Shown here one piece after another: positions 1 through 8,605 of a stretch of DNA of 64,000 nucleotides. The notes beneath the pieces are model-generated. The model ran no database searches. It saw only the letters and a list, made by a program, of their open reading frames with translations, and was not told the origin of the DNA. The translations under genes were made by a program, and so were the position numbers. Each line of letters starts with the position of its first letter. Positions within the stretch are counted from its first letter, which is position 1. Source of the stretch: Bacteroidota bacterium. GTDB lineage: Bacteria > Bacteroidota > Bacteroidia > Bacteroidales > Bacteroidaceae. The DNA is taken from the NCBI GenBank assembly GCA_023426145.1, contig JAFABG010000026.1:1-64000 (forward strand). The letters run 5' to 3'.

Positions 1-25
1 CATATGCCATCGGATTAATCTGATG

Positions 26-33
26 CAAAGCTA
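26..33 (-). promoter_or_regulatory. Possible -7 promoter element reading off the left edge
   Basis: On the minus strand this reads TAGCTTTG, which fits the Bacteroidetes -7 consensus TAnnTTTG. It would drive a gene lying beyond the left edge. No clear -33 element is visible. Apart from this, the first 133 bases hold no gene that I can see. Confidence 0.35.
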
Positions 34-133
34 CAAATTCAAGTCCGTTCGCTCGAAAAACCTCTGTAACTAACTAAATTTCAAATATTTCAAAGAGCTA
101 TTTTAGATTTTAATGGGACAGCAATGAATTCAA

Positions 134-2374
134 TTATTTAAGTTCACTCCAAGCAGGAGGAGTTACATGCAACAAATTACGGACAAAGAAGTCATAACGT
201 TTATGTTCTCCAAAGCTTTCACCCATGGTGTGATGCGCGCCGGGAATTACAACCAGTTCAAAATCCTTCCCGGCTTTTATTAGCGCATTAACCACTTTCA
301 TAGTAGAAGATGGATCAACATTGTCATCCAACTCACCCACCAATAACATTAAGGGACGACTCAGTAAATGAGCGTTCTCTATATTTGAGCCTTCCTTATA
401 CTGATCACCTACGGGGTAACCTAACCATTGCTCATTCCACCAAATTTTGTCCATCCGGTTATCATGACAACCACAGGCCGAATAGGCCGCTTTGTAAAAC
501 TCCGGATGAAGAAGAACAGCTGTTGTAGACTCCTGTCCACCTGCCGAACAACCATAGATTCCAACACGATCAATATCCATGTACGGATACTTCTCTGCTG
601 CAGCCTTAATCCAAGCCATATGATCGGGCAAACCGGCATCCTTTAGATTCTTATAACAAACATTTTCAAAGGCTCGCGAACGGAAAGATGTCCCCATACC
701 ATCGACCATTACAACAATAAAACCAAGATCGGCAATTCCAGTCATAAAGTAATTATAAGGAATAAATGTTTTCGGCACATACTGATCACCAGGACCTTGA
801 TAAATATATTCCAGTACTGGATATTTCTTTGTAGGATCAAAATTGGTAGGTCGAATGATTATTCCCCACATATCAGTTTCTCCATCACGACCTTTAGCTG
901 TAAAAACCTCTGGAGCTTTCCAATCTTCTACAAGTAGGCGAGTTATATCTGCTGTTTCGAGAGGCATTACAACAGAAGCATCTTTAGCATTACGAAGCAC
1001 AGCCACTGGAGCTTTATTCACCATAGAATACACATCAACCAAGTAATTCATGTCGGAAGAAAACCACGCCTTATGCATTCCCTCTTCTGGAGTAAGACAA
1101 GTTAATTCTTTTCCATCAAAGCCAATACGATAATATCTTATTAAATAAGGATCTTCTCCGGGTTGCATCCCATTAGCTGAAAAGTAAATTTGTTCATTTA
1201 ACTCATCTACGCGAAGTACTTCACGCACATACCATTTGCCTTTGGTTATTTGATTAATAGGAGAAGCAGTAGTCCTATCATACATATACAAATGATTCCA
1301 ATTGTCACGTTCACTCATCCAAATTATACGTTTTCCATCCTGCAAATCATAGCGGAAATGCCGGGAATAGTTCACGTATTTATCAGAACTCTCTTCAATC
1401 AGCGGACGAACTTTTCCTGTCTCGGCCGATAATTCCAACACTCGATACACCTGATGACCACGTTGGTTATATTCAAAAGTGAGATGTTGGCTATCCTTAT
1501 CCCACATAGAAGTCGAGACATCATACTGTTTATCGAACAAATCGGTAGAGGGTATCACTGAACGCCCAGTTCCTACCTCATAAATACAAGGTATCTTAAA
1601 AGGGAGTTCATCACCAGGCTTTGCATATTCTTGTTTATGAAGTTTAGGTTGAAACTGATCAATAGGAGATGATTCAACATAATAAACATAGCGTTTCTCC
1701 ACTGGACGAATTTTGCAAGAAGCCACTTTCTTACTATCTGGCGACCACTCAATATAAGAAGAATAATAGTTACCCAATGTTCCATCCAAGCTCAATTGTT
1801 TCTCTTTTCCACTAGATAGTTCTTTCACATAGATATTCTGATTCTTAATATAGGCCACCGACTTACCATCAGGTGACGTAACGGGTGCACCTTCCATTTC
1901 ATCATCTCGTTCCATCCAATGGCGCTGCTTAGGTGGCGTAGGAAGGCTCCCCTGATTGAACAGATGCCTTTCATTTATAGTATACATCCATTGTTGGTTA
2001 TTGAAAACAAAGCGAAGAGTATCCAAGCTTTTATTAACAGCTAATCGTTCTAAAAAAAGATGTCCTTTTTGGACTTCCTTCCCCGATGAATTACTTAACT
2101 CTTCAGCAAGAAGTAAATGATTGAACAACTCTTTACGCTGCTTTTTTTCAGCATTGACTACAACATAAATACGTCCCTCGGGAGTATTACGTACATACCA
2201 AAATTGGTGCGTTCCTGGAATCCACTGTGGATTAACATTAGAATAAAGAACCTTATTAGAACTAAACTTTTCCTTCAATGAGTTTGCTCGATTATAATCC
2301 TCAACCGTGCCTTGAGCATACCCTTTACTCACACTTAAAAGTAGGGCGCCAAGCAAAATGAACTTACACTTCAT
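134..2374 (-). CDS. Secreted S9 family peptidase (DPP IV / prolyl tripeptidyl peptidase-like)
   Basis: A serine peptidase of clan SC, family S9, of 746 residues. It begins with a Sec signal peptide ending near GYAQ, so it acts in the periplasm or at the cell surface. The N-terminal half is a DPP IV-type beta-propeller with WSPD- and SPDG-style blade motifs. The C-terminal half is the alpha/beta hydrolase domain, with the nucleophile motif GCSAGG (Ser near 610), an Asp in GELDDNVD near 683 and a His in PGAHHT near 714. Family members remove di- or tripeptides after proline. I chose the ATG at 2374 because it gives a compact signal peptide; the longer frame adds eight unlikely residues. It is the last gene of a leftward operon, 48 bp after the GH127/GH146 gene, so its likely role is to digest the peptide part of a glycosylated substrate. 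The exact exopeptidase specificity cannot be read from the sequence. Confidence 0.85.
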   Translation of the reverse strand: MKCKFILLGALLLSVSKGYAQGTVEDYNRANSLKEKFSSNKVLYSNVNPQWIPGTHQFWYVRNTPEGRIYVVVNAEKKQRKELFNHLLLAEELSNSSGKEVQKGHLFLERLAVNKSLDTLRFVFNNQQWMYTINERHLFNQGSLPTPPKQRHWMERDDEMEGAPVTSPDGKSVAYIKNQNIYVKELSSGKEKQLSLDGTLGNYYSSYIEWSPDSKKVASCKIRPVEKRYVYYVESSPIDQFQPKLHKQEYAKPGDELPFKIPCIYEVGTGRSVIPSTDLFDKQYDVSTSMWDKDSQHLTFEYNQRGHQVYRVLELSAETGKVRPLIEESSDKYVNYSRHFRYDLQDGKRIIWMSERDNWNHLYMYDRTTASPINQITKGKWYVREVLRVDELNEQIYFSANGMQPGEDPYLIRYYRIGFDGKELTCLTPEEGMHKAWFSSDMNYLVDVYSMVNKAPVAVLRNAKDASVVMPLETADITRLLVEDWKAPEVFTAKGRDGETDMWGIIIRPTNFDPTKKYPVLEYIYQGPGDQYVPKTFIPYNYFMTGIADLGFIVVMVDGMGTSFRSRAFENVCYKNLKDAGLPDHMAWIKAAAEKYPYMDIDRVGIYGCSAGGQESTTAVLLHPEFYKAAYSACGCHDNRMDKIWWNEQWLGYPVGDQYKEGSNIENAHLLSRPLMLLVGELDDNVDPSSTMKVVNALIKAGKDFELVVIPGAHHTMGESFGEHKRYDFFVRNLLHVTPPAWSELK

Positions 2375-2422
2375 AATAACTAAATTTATGTATCTCAAAT
2401 AAAACTTACCATTACTTATACT

Positions 2423-4837
2423 TTAATGAACCGCCCATTCAAATATCCCTGAAGAATTATTTTCAGGCAACACAACTTCTAGCTTTACTGCTGTTGTTTT
2501 GACCGGAGTAAAATTTACTGTATTTCCACATCCCTTATTAACACTATATTTGTCTGGACGACTGACTGGTACCCATTGCCCTAGTGCATCTCTATAATAA
2601 ATTGTCCAAGCTTTTGGAACACGACACCCACCCCATGGAGCGTCGTCAAACCAGTAAACAGTGGCATTACTAACAAGAGATTCAGATGGGAACTCATAAG
2701 AAATCCATTCTGTAGTATCCTGTTTAGGCCACCAATGATAATATGGAACAGAACGATCATTTTCATCTTTAGGCAACAAGCGATCATTGACCGCAGAAAT
2801 TGAGCTCACATAATGTGATGCTTTCACTTTGCTCTGCGAAGCCAATGTTGGAGGCATAATAGGCTGAGATGCACCTACTTCTTGGGGAAGCCAAACAGTC
2901 ATTGCTCCAGCACCACGATGTGCCCATGCATAATAAGGAATCAGTTTGAGTTTAACATCATTGACAGTCAATCTTCCCTGTTCATCATATTTCAAGGTCT
3001 GAGCATCGGTTTGTAATAGCTCAATTCCATAAAGCATATCCTGTTTATCAACAACTTCAAAATGCGGAGTCTGATTTATTAGGATACCTCTCACATCAAA
3101 CGCATTATCAGGCCATTCTGCACAGTAAACAATTGGACCGCGTTCCACAGCCACACGTCCGCGATCTGCTTCGACTTTATTATTTGCTTTTACCGTACGA
3201 GGTTCTAACACAAAATGTATATCAACTTTATCTCCTTTCTTCCATCGACGATCTATACAAAAATATCCTTTCTCTAATTTCGCATCCACTTCCTCTCCAT
3301 TCACTTTTAAAGTATAACCTGAATGTTTTCCATCAGCATAGGTATACAAATCACTTGGCACAACCTGATCTTGTGCCCATCCAGGAATACGAACTTTTAA
3401 AGTAAACGCACCAGCATTGTTTTTACGGATATTTATGGTAACATCACCTTTCCAAGGATAATGCGTTGATTGTTCCAGAACAATTGATTTGCCCTTCATT
3501 TTTATATCCGAACTATTGGACATAAATAAGTTAACATACAAACTATGATCTTTTACTGCATAGATATACCCAGGCAATGAGGGTATGAAACGACAAATAT
3601 TGGAAGGACAACATGCACAACCAAACCAAGGTTGACGCTGATGTTGACCTATACTTTCGAGCGGATTTGGATAGAAAAAGCTTCCACCATCTAATGATAC
3701 CCCCGAAATAAGCCCATTGTAAAGAGTGCGTTCTAATACATCGTAATATTTAGACTCTCCATGAAGGAGGAAAAGACGATAATTCACATACACATTGCCT
3801 ATAGCAGCACAAGTTTCACAATAAGCAGACATATTAGGCAACTCATAATTCTTACCAAACGCTTCACCCGCTGCTGTAGCTCCCACACCACCTGTGATAT
3901 ATAATTTCTTACCGACAATATTTTCCCAAATACGATCAATAGCATGAATGTAAGCTATATCACCTGTCAAAGCCGCCACATCAGCCATTCCAGCATACAT
4001 GTAGCAGGCACGTACCGCATGCCCTACAGCTTCATCTTGATCGACGACTGGTTTATGCGCCTGGCTATATTCATCCACACGAGTTGTATGTCCTCGTTCA
4101 TCAAGAAAGAATTTTGCTTGATTTAGATATTTCACATCACCAGTCACCAAATATAGTTTAGCAAGCGCCATCTCTGCTATTTGGTGGCCCGGAACTCGAA
4201 TGAGTTGTCCTGGTCCAGGCCCAATTTCTCGGCAAACACAATCTGCATAACGAATAGCAATATCAAGGAAATTTCGTTTTCCTGTAGCCTGATAGTGAGC
4301 AATAGCTCCCTCAACCATATGACCTAAATTATAAAACTCATGACTTAGTTCTTCAACTTTTTCCCATCGCTTCGAACCAGCCCACTCATGAGGGTGCTTA
4401 GGATTCATTGTACGACTAGTATATAAATATCCATCAGGCTCTTGTGCTTTGGATACAATAACTAAGACACTATCAATATATTTTTCCAGCTTTTTATCCG
4501 GATAGGTTTGTAACAAATAGCTCGCACCTTCTATCGTTTTATATACATCTGTATCATCAAATGCCAATCCTCCAACCTTTATCGTATCACTGGGATGAGC
4601 TGCTTTGACAAAATTTTCATACCGACCAGTTACCTCGCACTTACTAAAAGCCAATGGGATTGTAACTTCTCTGCTAGCCTTTAGGCGTTGTCCCCAAAAA
4701 GAATCGGTCACTTTCACTGAAGTGAAAGATACAGGATCAATCGGATACCCATGTGTTTGCTTCTGCACTTGTGCAAGCCCCGAAATCAAAGGCATCATCA
4801 AGATTGTGGCTGTTAAAAAGAGTCTCATGTTCATCAT
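2423..4837 (-). CDS. GH127/GH146-type beta-L-arabinofuranosidase (DUF1680 fold)
   Basis: An 804-residue glycosidase with a signal peptide ending around SGLAQ. The catalytic (alpha/alpha)6 barrel of the former DUF1680 family carries both zinc-cysteine motifs: YCETCA (Glu341, Cys343) and GCACCPSN (Cys409, Cys410). In Bifidobacterium longum HypBA1 the equivalent Glu and three Cys bind zinc, and the first Cys of the CC pair is the nucleophile. This family releases beta-L-arabinofuranose, for example from hydroxyproline-linked arabino-oligosaccharides. The last roughly 140 residues form an extra beta-sandwich-like domain with YHWWPK, VYWFDD and FEWAVH blocks, also present in the paralogue at 6099-8540. 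The usual HypBA1 length is about 660 residues, and the extra domain explains the difference. It lies 18 bp downstream of the zinc protease gene. I cannot separate GH127 from GH146 by eye. Confidence 0.88.
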   Translation of the reverse strand: MMNMRLFLTATILMMPLISGLAQVQKQTHGYPIDPVSFTSVKVTDSFWGQRLKASREVTIPLAFSKCEVTGRYENFVKAAHPSDTIKVGGLAFDDTDVYKTIEGASYLLQTYPDKKLEKYIDSVLVIVSKAQEPDGYLYTSRTMNPKHPHEWAGSKRWEKVEELSHEFYNLGHMVEGAIAHYQATGKRNFLDIAIRYADCVCREIGPGPGQLIRVPGHQIAEMALAKLYLVTGDVKYLNQAKFFLDERGHTTRVDEYSQAHKPVVDQDEAVGHAVRACYMYAGMADVAALTGDIAYIHAIDRIWENIVGKKLYITGGVGATAAGEAFGKNYELPNMSAYCETCAAIGNVYVNYRLFLLHGESKYYDVLERTLYNGLISGVSLDGGSFFYPNPLESIGQHQRQPWFGCACCPSNICRFIPSLPGYIYAVKDHSLYVNLFMSNSSDIKMKGKSIVLEQSTHYPWKGDVTINIRKNNAGAFTLKVRIPGWAQDQVVPSDLYTYADGKHSGYTLKVNGEEVDAKLEKGYFCIDRRWKKGDKVDIHFVLEPRTVKANNKVEADRGRVAVERGPIVYCAEWPDNAFDVRGILINQTPHFEVVDKQDMLYGIELLQTDAQTLKYDEQGRLTVNDVKLKLIPYYAWAHRGAGAMTVWLPQEVGASQPIMPPTLASQSKVKASHYVSSISAVNDRLLPKDENDRSVPYYHWWPKQDTTEWISYEFPSESLVSNATVYWFDDAPWGGCRVPKAWTIYYRDALGQWVPVSRPDKYSVNKGCGNTVNFTPVKTTAVKLEVVLPENNSSGIFEWAVH

Positions 4838-4855
4838 ATTTAGAAGTATTAATAT

Positions 4856-5743
4856 TTATTCATGCACAACGTTATTAATAGGAATATCGATCTCATAAAA
4901 ATAATTCAATAAAAAATTATACATCTCCGGATCATAAGCTTTTAGTTTCTCCCTACGATTGATTTGATTGTGCACTCCATTCGCTGGATCAGCATAGCGG
5001 TTACAATTAAAAAAGGATTGCACACATTCGGCAAAATATTCTTCTTTATCAGTCAGAGCATAGGTATTCTTCCATAATCCTTCTTTAATAGCATGCAATA
5101 GAAGTACATCAAGACGAGTATTAAAATCTGGTTCCACACCGATGATTCCAATAGTATGAATAAGATGAGCAAATTCATGAATAAGAATATTCTCACCTAC
5201 ATATTTGTCTTTAGGTAAAGCTAGCAAATTTTCTTCTCCACAGCTTGATGAGAATTCATCCTCTGGTGCTCCACCAAAGCCACGTGCTCGCCAATTCCAA
5301 TATTTAATACTGTCTTCACAATTACAAAGATGAGCAAATTCAGGCAGATCACAAGTCTCTTCATTTTTACCTATTACCATTACATGACAGCCCTTCTTCA
5401 CCATATATTCCTTTACGTCCGGACGTTTTGCCAACATCAAACTCATGATATCACACGCTTTAAATAATGCCTCATCACTCACCTGCGCGGATGACACAAC
5501 ATATAATCCTTCAGCCTCTACATACTTTTTATAAAAAGAAGGAATATTTTTGCCATCAGGAATCACAGTTACAGGACCGTGTACCGGAGATATTTTTAGG
5601 CTTTCAGTACTTATTTCAGCAGAACGAAAACCTTTAGAATTAGAAGTGATCCCCATCATCTGAAAAAAACTTCCGAAACAGAAGATAAGTACAAGAATTA
5701 TAACGATTGATTTAATTGAGCATTTCATAAACATTTGCTTCAT
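4856..5743 (-). CDS. Exported M34-like (lethal factor / Pro-Pro endopeptidase-like) zinc metalloprotease
   Basis: A 295-residue protein with an N-terminal hydrophobic segment (residues about 7-28), so it is exported or membrane anchored. The zinc motif is HEFAH (His189, Glu190, His193). It is followed by a Tyr at 228 and then EYFAE, in which Glu235 would be the third zinc ligand. The Tyr-x6-Glu spacing and the (F/Y)FAE context match what I recall for anthrax lethal factor (Tyr728, Glu735, EFFAE) and for Clostridioides Pro-Pro endopeptidases (Tyr178, Glu185). The distance from the second His to the third ligand (42 residues) also lies between those two. Family M34 enzymes cleave next to prolines. 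The longest frame begins at 5791, but the ATGs at 5743 and 5728 give better signal sequences; I use 5743. It heads the leftward operon with GH127/GH146 and S9 peptidase genes. Homology is inferred from motifs only, and a non-proteolytic role is possible. Confidence 0.65.
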   Translation of the reverse strand: MKQMFMKCSIKSIVIILVLIFCFGSFFQMMGITSNSKGFRSAEISTESLKISPVHGPVTVIPDGKNIPSFYKKYVEAEGLYVVSSAQVSDEALFKACDIMSLMLAKRPDVKEYMVKKGCHVMVIGKNEETCDLPEFAHLCNCEDSIKYWNWRARGFGGAPEDEFSSSCGEENLLALPKDKYVGENILIHEFAHLIHTIGIIGVEPDFNTRLDVLLLHAIKEGLWKNTYALTDKEEYFAECVQSFFNCNRYADPANGVHNQINRREKLKAYDPEMYNFLLNYFYEIDIPINNVVHE

Positions 5744-6098
5744 TGGTTCGATTGCGAAATAAAGAAAAAAAAGACAAACAGAACGCGTCAATAATATAAT
5801 GTAATAGAAAAATAGTCTAAAACAACCTACTCAACCCAATCACCCTATACTACCAAGTCGATTAATAATTCAGATACCTCTTTTTTTCAGTCAACTACTT
5901 CCCTTTTAATGAAATCATCCAAATGAATAAAAGAAAAAATAATCCATCACAATAATAAAATAATCCAAATCTCCTATTAAACTCTACTATACCGATTATT
6001 TTAGCATTTATATAGATTTTTGTTTCATATTGTTAATGAGTAGAACACTTATTTTGCCGTAGAACCTTCGAACGTAATTTACCTCTAAAATATACCTT
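5744..6098. promoter_or_regulatory. Divergent intergenic control region of the utilisation locus
   Basis: A 355 bp AT-rich region without a gene separates the leftward protease/GH127 operon from the rightward GH127/susCD operon. For the rightward operon, TATTTTG at 6050-6056 is an imperfect -7 element, with TATTG at 6028-6032 as a possible -33 element. I found no clean element for the leftward operon. The hybrid regulator encoded at 15336-19310 probably binds here, but I see no obvious operator repeat. Confidence 0.45.
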
Positions 6099-8540
6099 AT
6101 GAAAAAAAAACGAATTGAATTGATTGCTGGATATATGGTTCTATTAGGGCTTAGTGCTTGTAATAATAGTAGTTATCTTCAGCCAAATGCCCCCATTAAA
6201 GAAGTACCTTTCACTCAGGTACATCTTTCAGATCACTTTTGGAGCCCTCGAATAGAAACTAATCGAACCGTATCCATCCCTTCTGCATTCAAAGAATGTG
6301 AAAAAAACGGTCGTTTTGATAACTTTGCCATTGCAGGCAAATTAATAAAAGGAGAACAAAGAGGCGATTTTTCTTTTGATGATACTGATCCATATAAAAT
6401 TATAGAAGGAGCATCCTATTCTCTTGCCGTAAAATATGATAAAACCTTGGATGCTTATTTGGACAGTGTGATAACATTGATTGCTGCCGCACAAGAACCC
6501 GACGGATACCTCACTACGTGTGTAACGAATAAATGTTACCGTCTATCTGGTTGGTGGGGCACGCACAAATGGGAAAAGATCAATAGTCATGAACTTTATA
6601 ATAGTGGGCATCTCTACGAAGCGGCAGTTGCACATTACCAAGCAACAGGCAAACGAAGCTTATTAGATGTTGCTATTAAAAATGCAGATCTAGTTTGCAA
6701 AGTCTTCGGTTCTGATGATGATCAAAAACATGTTCCTTCAGGACATCCTATTATTGAAATGGCACTTGCGAAACTTTATAAGGTTACCCACAATGAGAAC
6801 TATTTGAAAATGGCTAAGTATTTCATCGAAGAAACCGGACGTGGAACAGATGGACATCATCTGAGTGAATACAGTCAAGATCACAAACCTATCTTACAAC
6901 AAGATGAAATTGTTGGGCATGCAGTAAGAGCCGGATATCTTTTTTCTGGAGTGGCGGATGTCGCAAATTTAACACAAGATACTGCCTATTTCCATGCACT
7001 ATCACGTATATGGGATAATATGGCTGGAAAGAAGCTTTATATTACTGGTGGCATTGGTTCACGTGCTCAGGGTGAAGGATTCGGCCCTAATTACGAATTG
7101 AATAATCAAACGGCATATTGCGAAACTTGTGCATCTATTGCCAATGTTTATTGGAATTATCGTATGTTTCTAGCTACCGGAAATGCTAAATATGTAGATG
7201 TATTAGAGCGTGCACTATACAACGGGGTCATTTCTGGCGTATCACTCAGCGGAGATAAGTTCTTTTATGATAATCCTCTTGAATCAATGGGGCAACACGA
7301 GCGTCAGCATTGGTTCGGTTGCGCATGTTGCCCAGGCAATATCACACGATTCATGGCATCAGTACCTAGCTATATGTACGCCACTCAAGAGAACGATGTC
7401 TATGTAAATCTCTATATACAAGGGAAAGCCGAGCTTACTACGGAGAATAATAAAGTATCTGTTGAGCAAGAAACTGAATATCCTTGGAACGGAGGCGTTC
7501 GTATCATTGTGCGTCCTCAAACCGAACAAGAGTTTGCATTACGTCTACGTATACCCGGTTGGGCTCAAGACAGTCCGGTACCTACCGACCTTTACCAATT
7601 TACGGCTAAAGCTTCTAACTACACTCTATCGGTGAACGGTACAACAACCAATGCTAAACAAAGTGATGGCTATGTTACACTTGTTCGCAAGTGGAAAGCA
7701 GGAGATATCGTTGAACTCAATCTGCCAATGGATATTCGCAGAATTCGTGCTAACAAACATGTGGAAGACGATCTGGGCAAATTGGCTATCGAACGCGGCC
7801 CCATCATGTTCTGCCTAGAAGGTAAAGATCAATCGGATAGCACTGTATTTAATAAATTCATTCCTGAAAACACACCTATAAAAGCAACTTTCAATGCCAA
7901 ACTATTAAATGGCATTATGGAGCTTAGTGGCACTGCAAAAGAAGTTAAGAGTGATGGAACTATAGAATCCGTTCCTTTCAAAGCTATCCCTTACTCCACT
8001 TGGAACAATCGCGGAGCAGATCAAATGGCTGTATGGATACCTGAATCAGCACAATATGCACACCCTACCCCAAAACCTACCATTGCCAGCAAAGCCCAAA
8101 CTTTGATGCTACAAGCACCGATTCAAAAAGACGCTCCCTCATCAGCAACTGTAGAAACTTGGGCATGGGGCGTTAATGACCAATGGGAACCTAAACGTTC
8201 TTCTGACATTTCAAAACCTTATCATTATTGGTGGTTGAAGAGTGGAACTGTTGAGACACTGGCTTATCACTTTGATAAAGTTTATACTGTTTCTAATGTA
8301 GAAGTATACTGGTTAGATTTTGATCACTATGATGGGAATTTCCGTGCTCCTGAAAGCTGGAAACTATACTATAAAAAAGGAAACGAGTGGAAAGAAGTAG
8401 AGGCATTAACTCCTTACACGGTAGATAAAGATAAATACAATAGCCTTAATTTTAAACCTGTAGAAACCACAGAATTGAAAATAGCAGCTCAACTACAAAA
8501 AGGAGCATCGGGAGGCATTATCGAATGGAAAGTAAATTAA
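6099..8540 (+). CDS. Lipoprotein GH127/GH146-type beta-L-arabinofuranosidase
   Basis: An 813-residue paralogue of the enzyme at 2423-4837. It starts with a lipoprotein signal peptide and lipobox GLSAC (Cys21), so it is membrane anchored and may face the cell surface. The catalytic barrel has the zinc/cysteine motifs YCETCA (Glu342, Cys344) and GCACCPGN (Cys410, Cys411), with Cys410 the expected nucleophile. A C-terminal domain of about 150 residues carries YHYWWLK, VYWLDF and IIEWKVN blocks, like the paralogue. Predicted activity is removal of beta-L-arabinofuranosyl residues. The two copies differ in localisation signal (lipoprotein here, soluble exported there), which suggests sequential action on either side of the outer membrane or different linkages. 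It is the first gene of the rightward operon, 65 bp upstream of susC. Confidence 0.88.
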   Translation: MKKKRIELIAGYMVLLGLSACNNSSYLQPNAPIKEVPFTQVHLSDHFWSPRIETNRTVSIPSAFKECEKNGRFDNFAIAGKLIKGEQRGDFSFDDTDPYKIIEGASYSLAVKYDKTLDAYLDSVITLIAAAQEPDGYLTTCVTNKCYRLSGWWGTHKWEKINSHELYNSGHLYEAAVAHYQATGKRSLLDVAIKNADLVCKVFGSDDDQKHVPSGHPIIEMALAKLYKVTHNENYLKMAKYFIEETGRGTDGHHLSEYSQDHKPILQQDEIVGHAVRAGYLFSGVADVANLTQDTAYFHALSRIWDNMAGKKLYITGGIGSRAQGEGFGPNYELNNQTAYCETCASIANVYWNYRMFLATGNAKYVDVLERALYNGVISGVSLSGDKFFYDNPLESMGQHERQHWFGCACCPGNITRFMASVPSYMYATQENDVYVNLYIQGKAELTTENNKVSVEQETEYPWNGGVRIIVRPQTEQEFALRLRIPGWAQDSPVPTDLYQFTAKASNYTLSVNGTTTNAKQSDGYVTLVRKWKAGDIVELNLPMDIRRIRANKHVEDDLGKLAIERGPIMFCLEGKDQSDSTVFNKFIPENTPIKATFNAKLLNGIMELSGTAKEVKSDGTIESVPFKAIPYSTWNNRGADQMAVWIPESAQYAHPTPKPTIASKAQTLMLQAPIQKDAPSSATVETWAWGVNDQWEPKRSSDISKPYHYWWLKSGTVETLAYHFDKVYTVSNVEVYWLDFDHYDGNFRAPESWKLYYKKGNEWKEVEALTPYTVDKDKYNSLNFKPVETTELKIAAQLQKGASGGIIEWKVN

Positions 8541-8605
8541 ATTGATCCGATTCAACAGGAATAAATGAGAGAAGAAAAAGACGAATAATCTTAATTAAAT
8601 TTATT

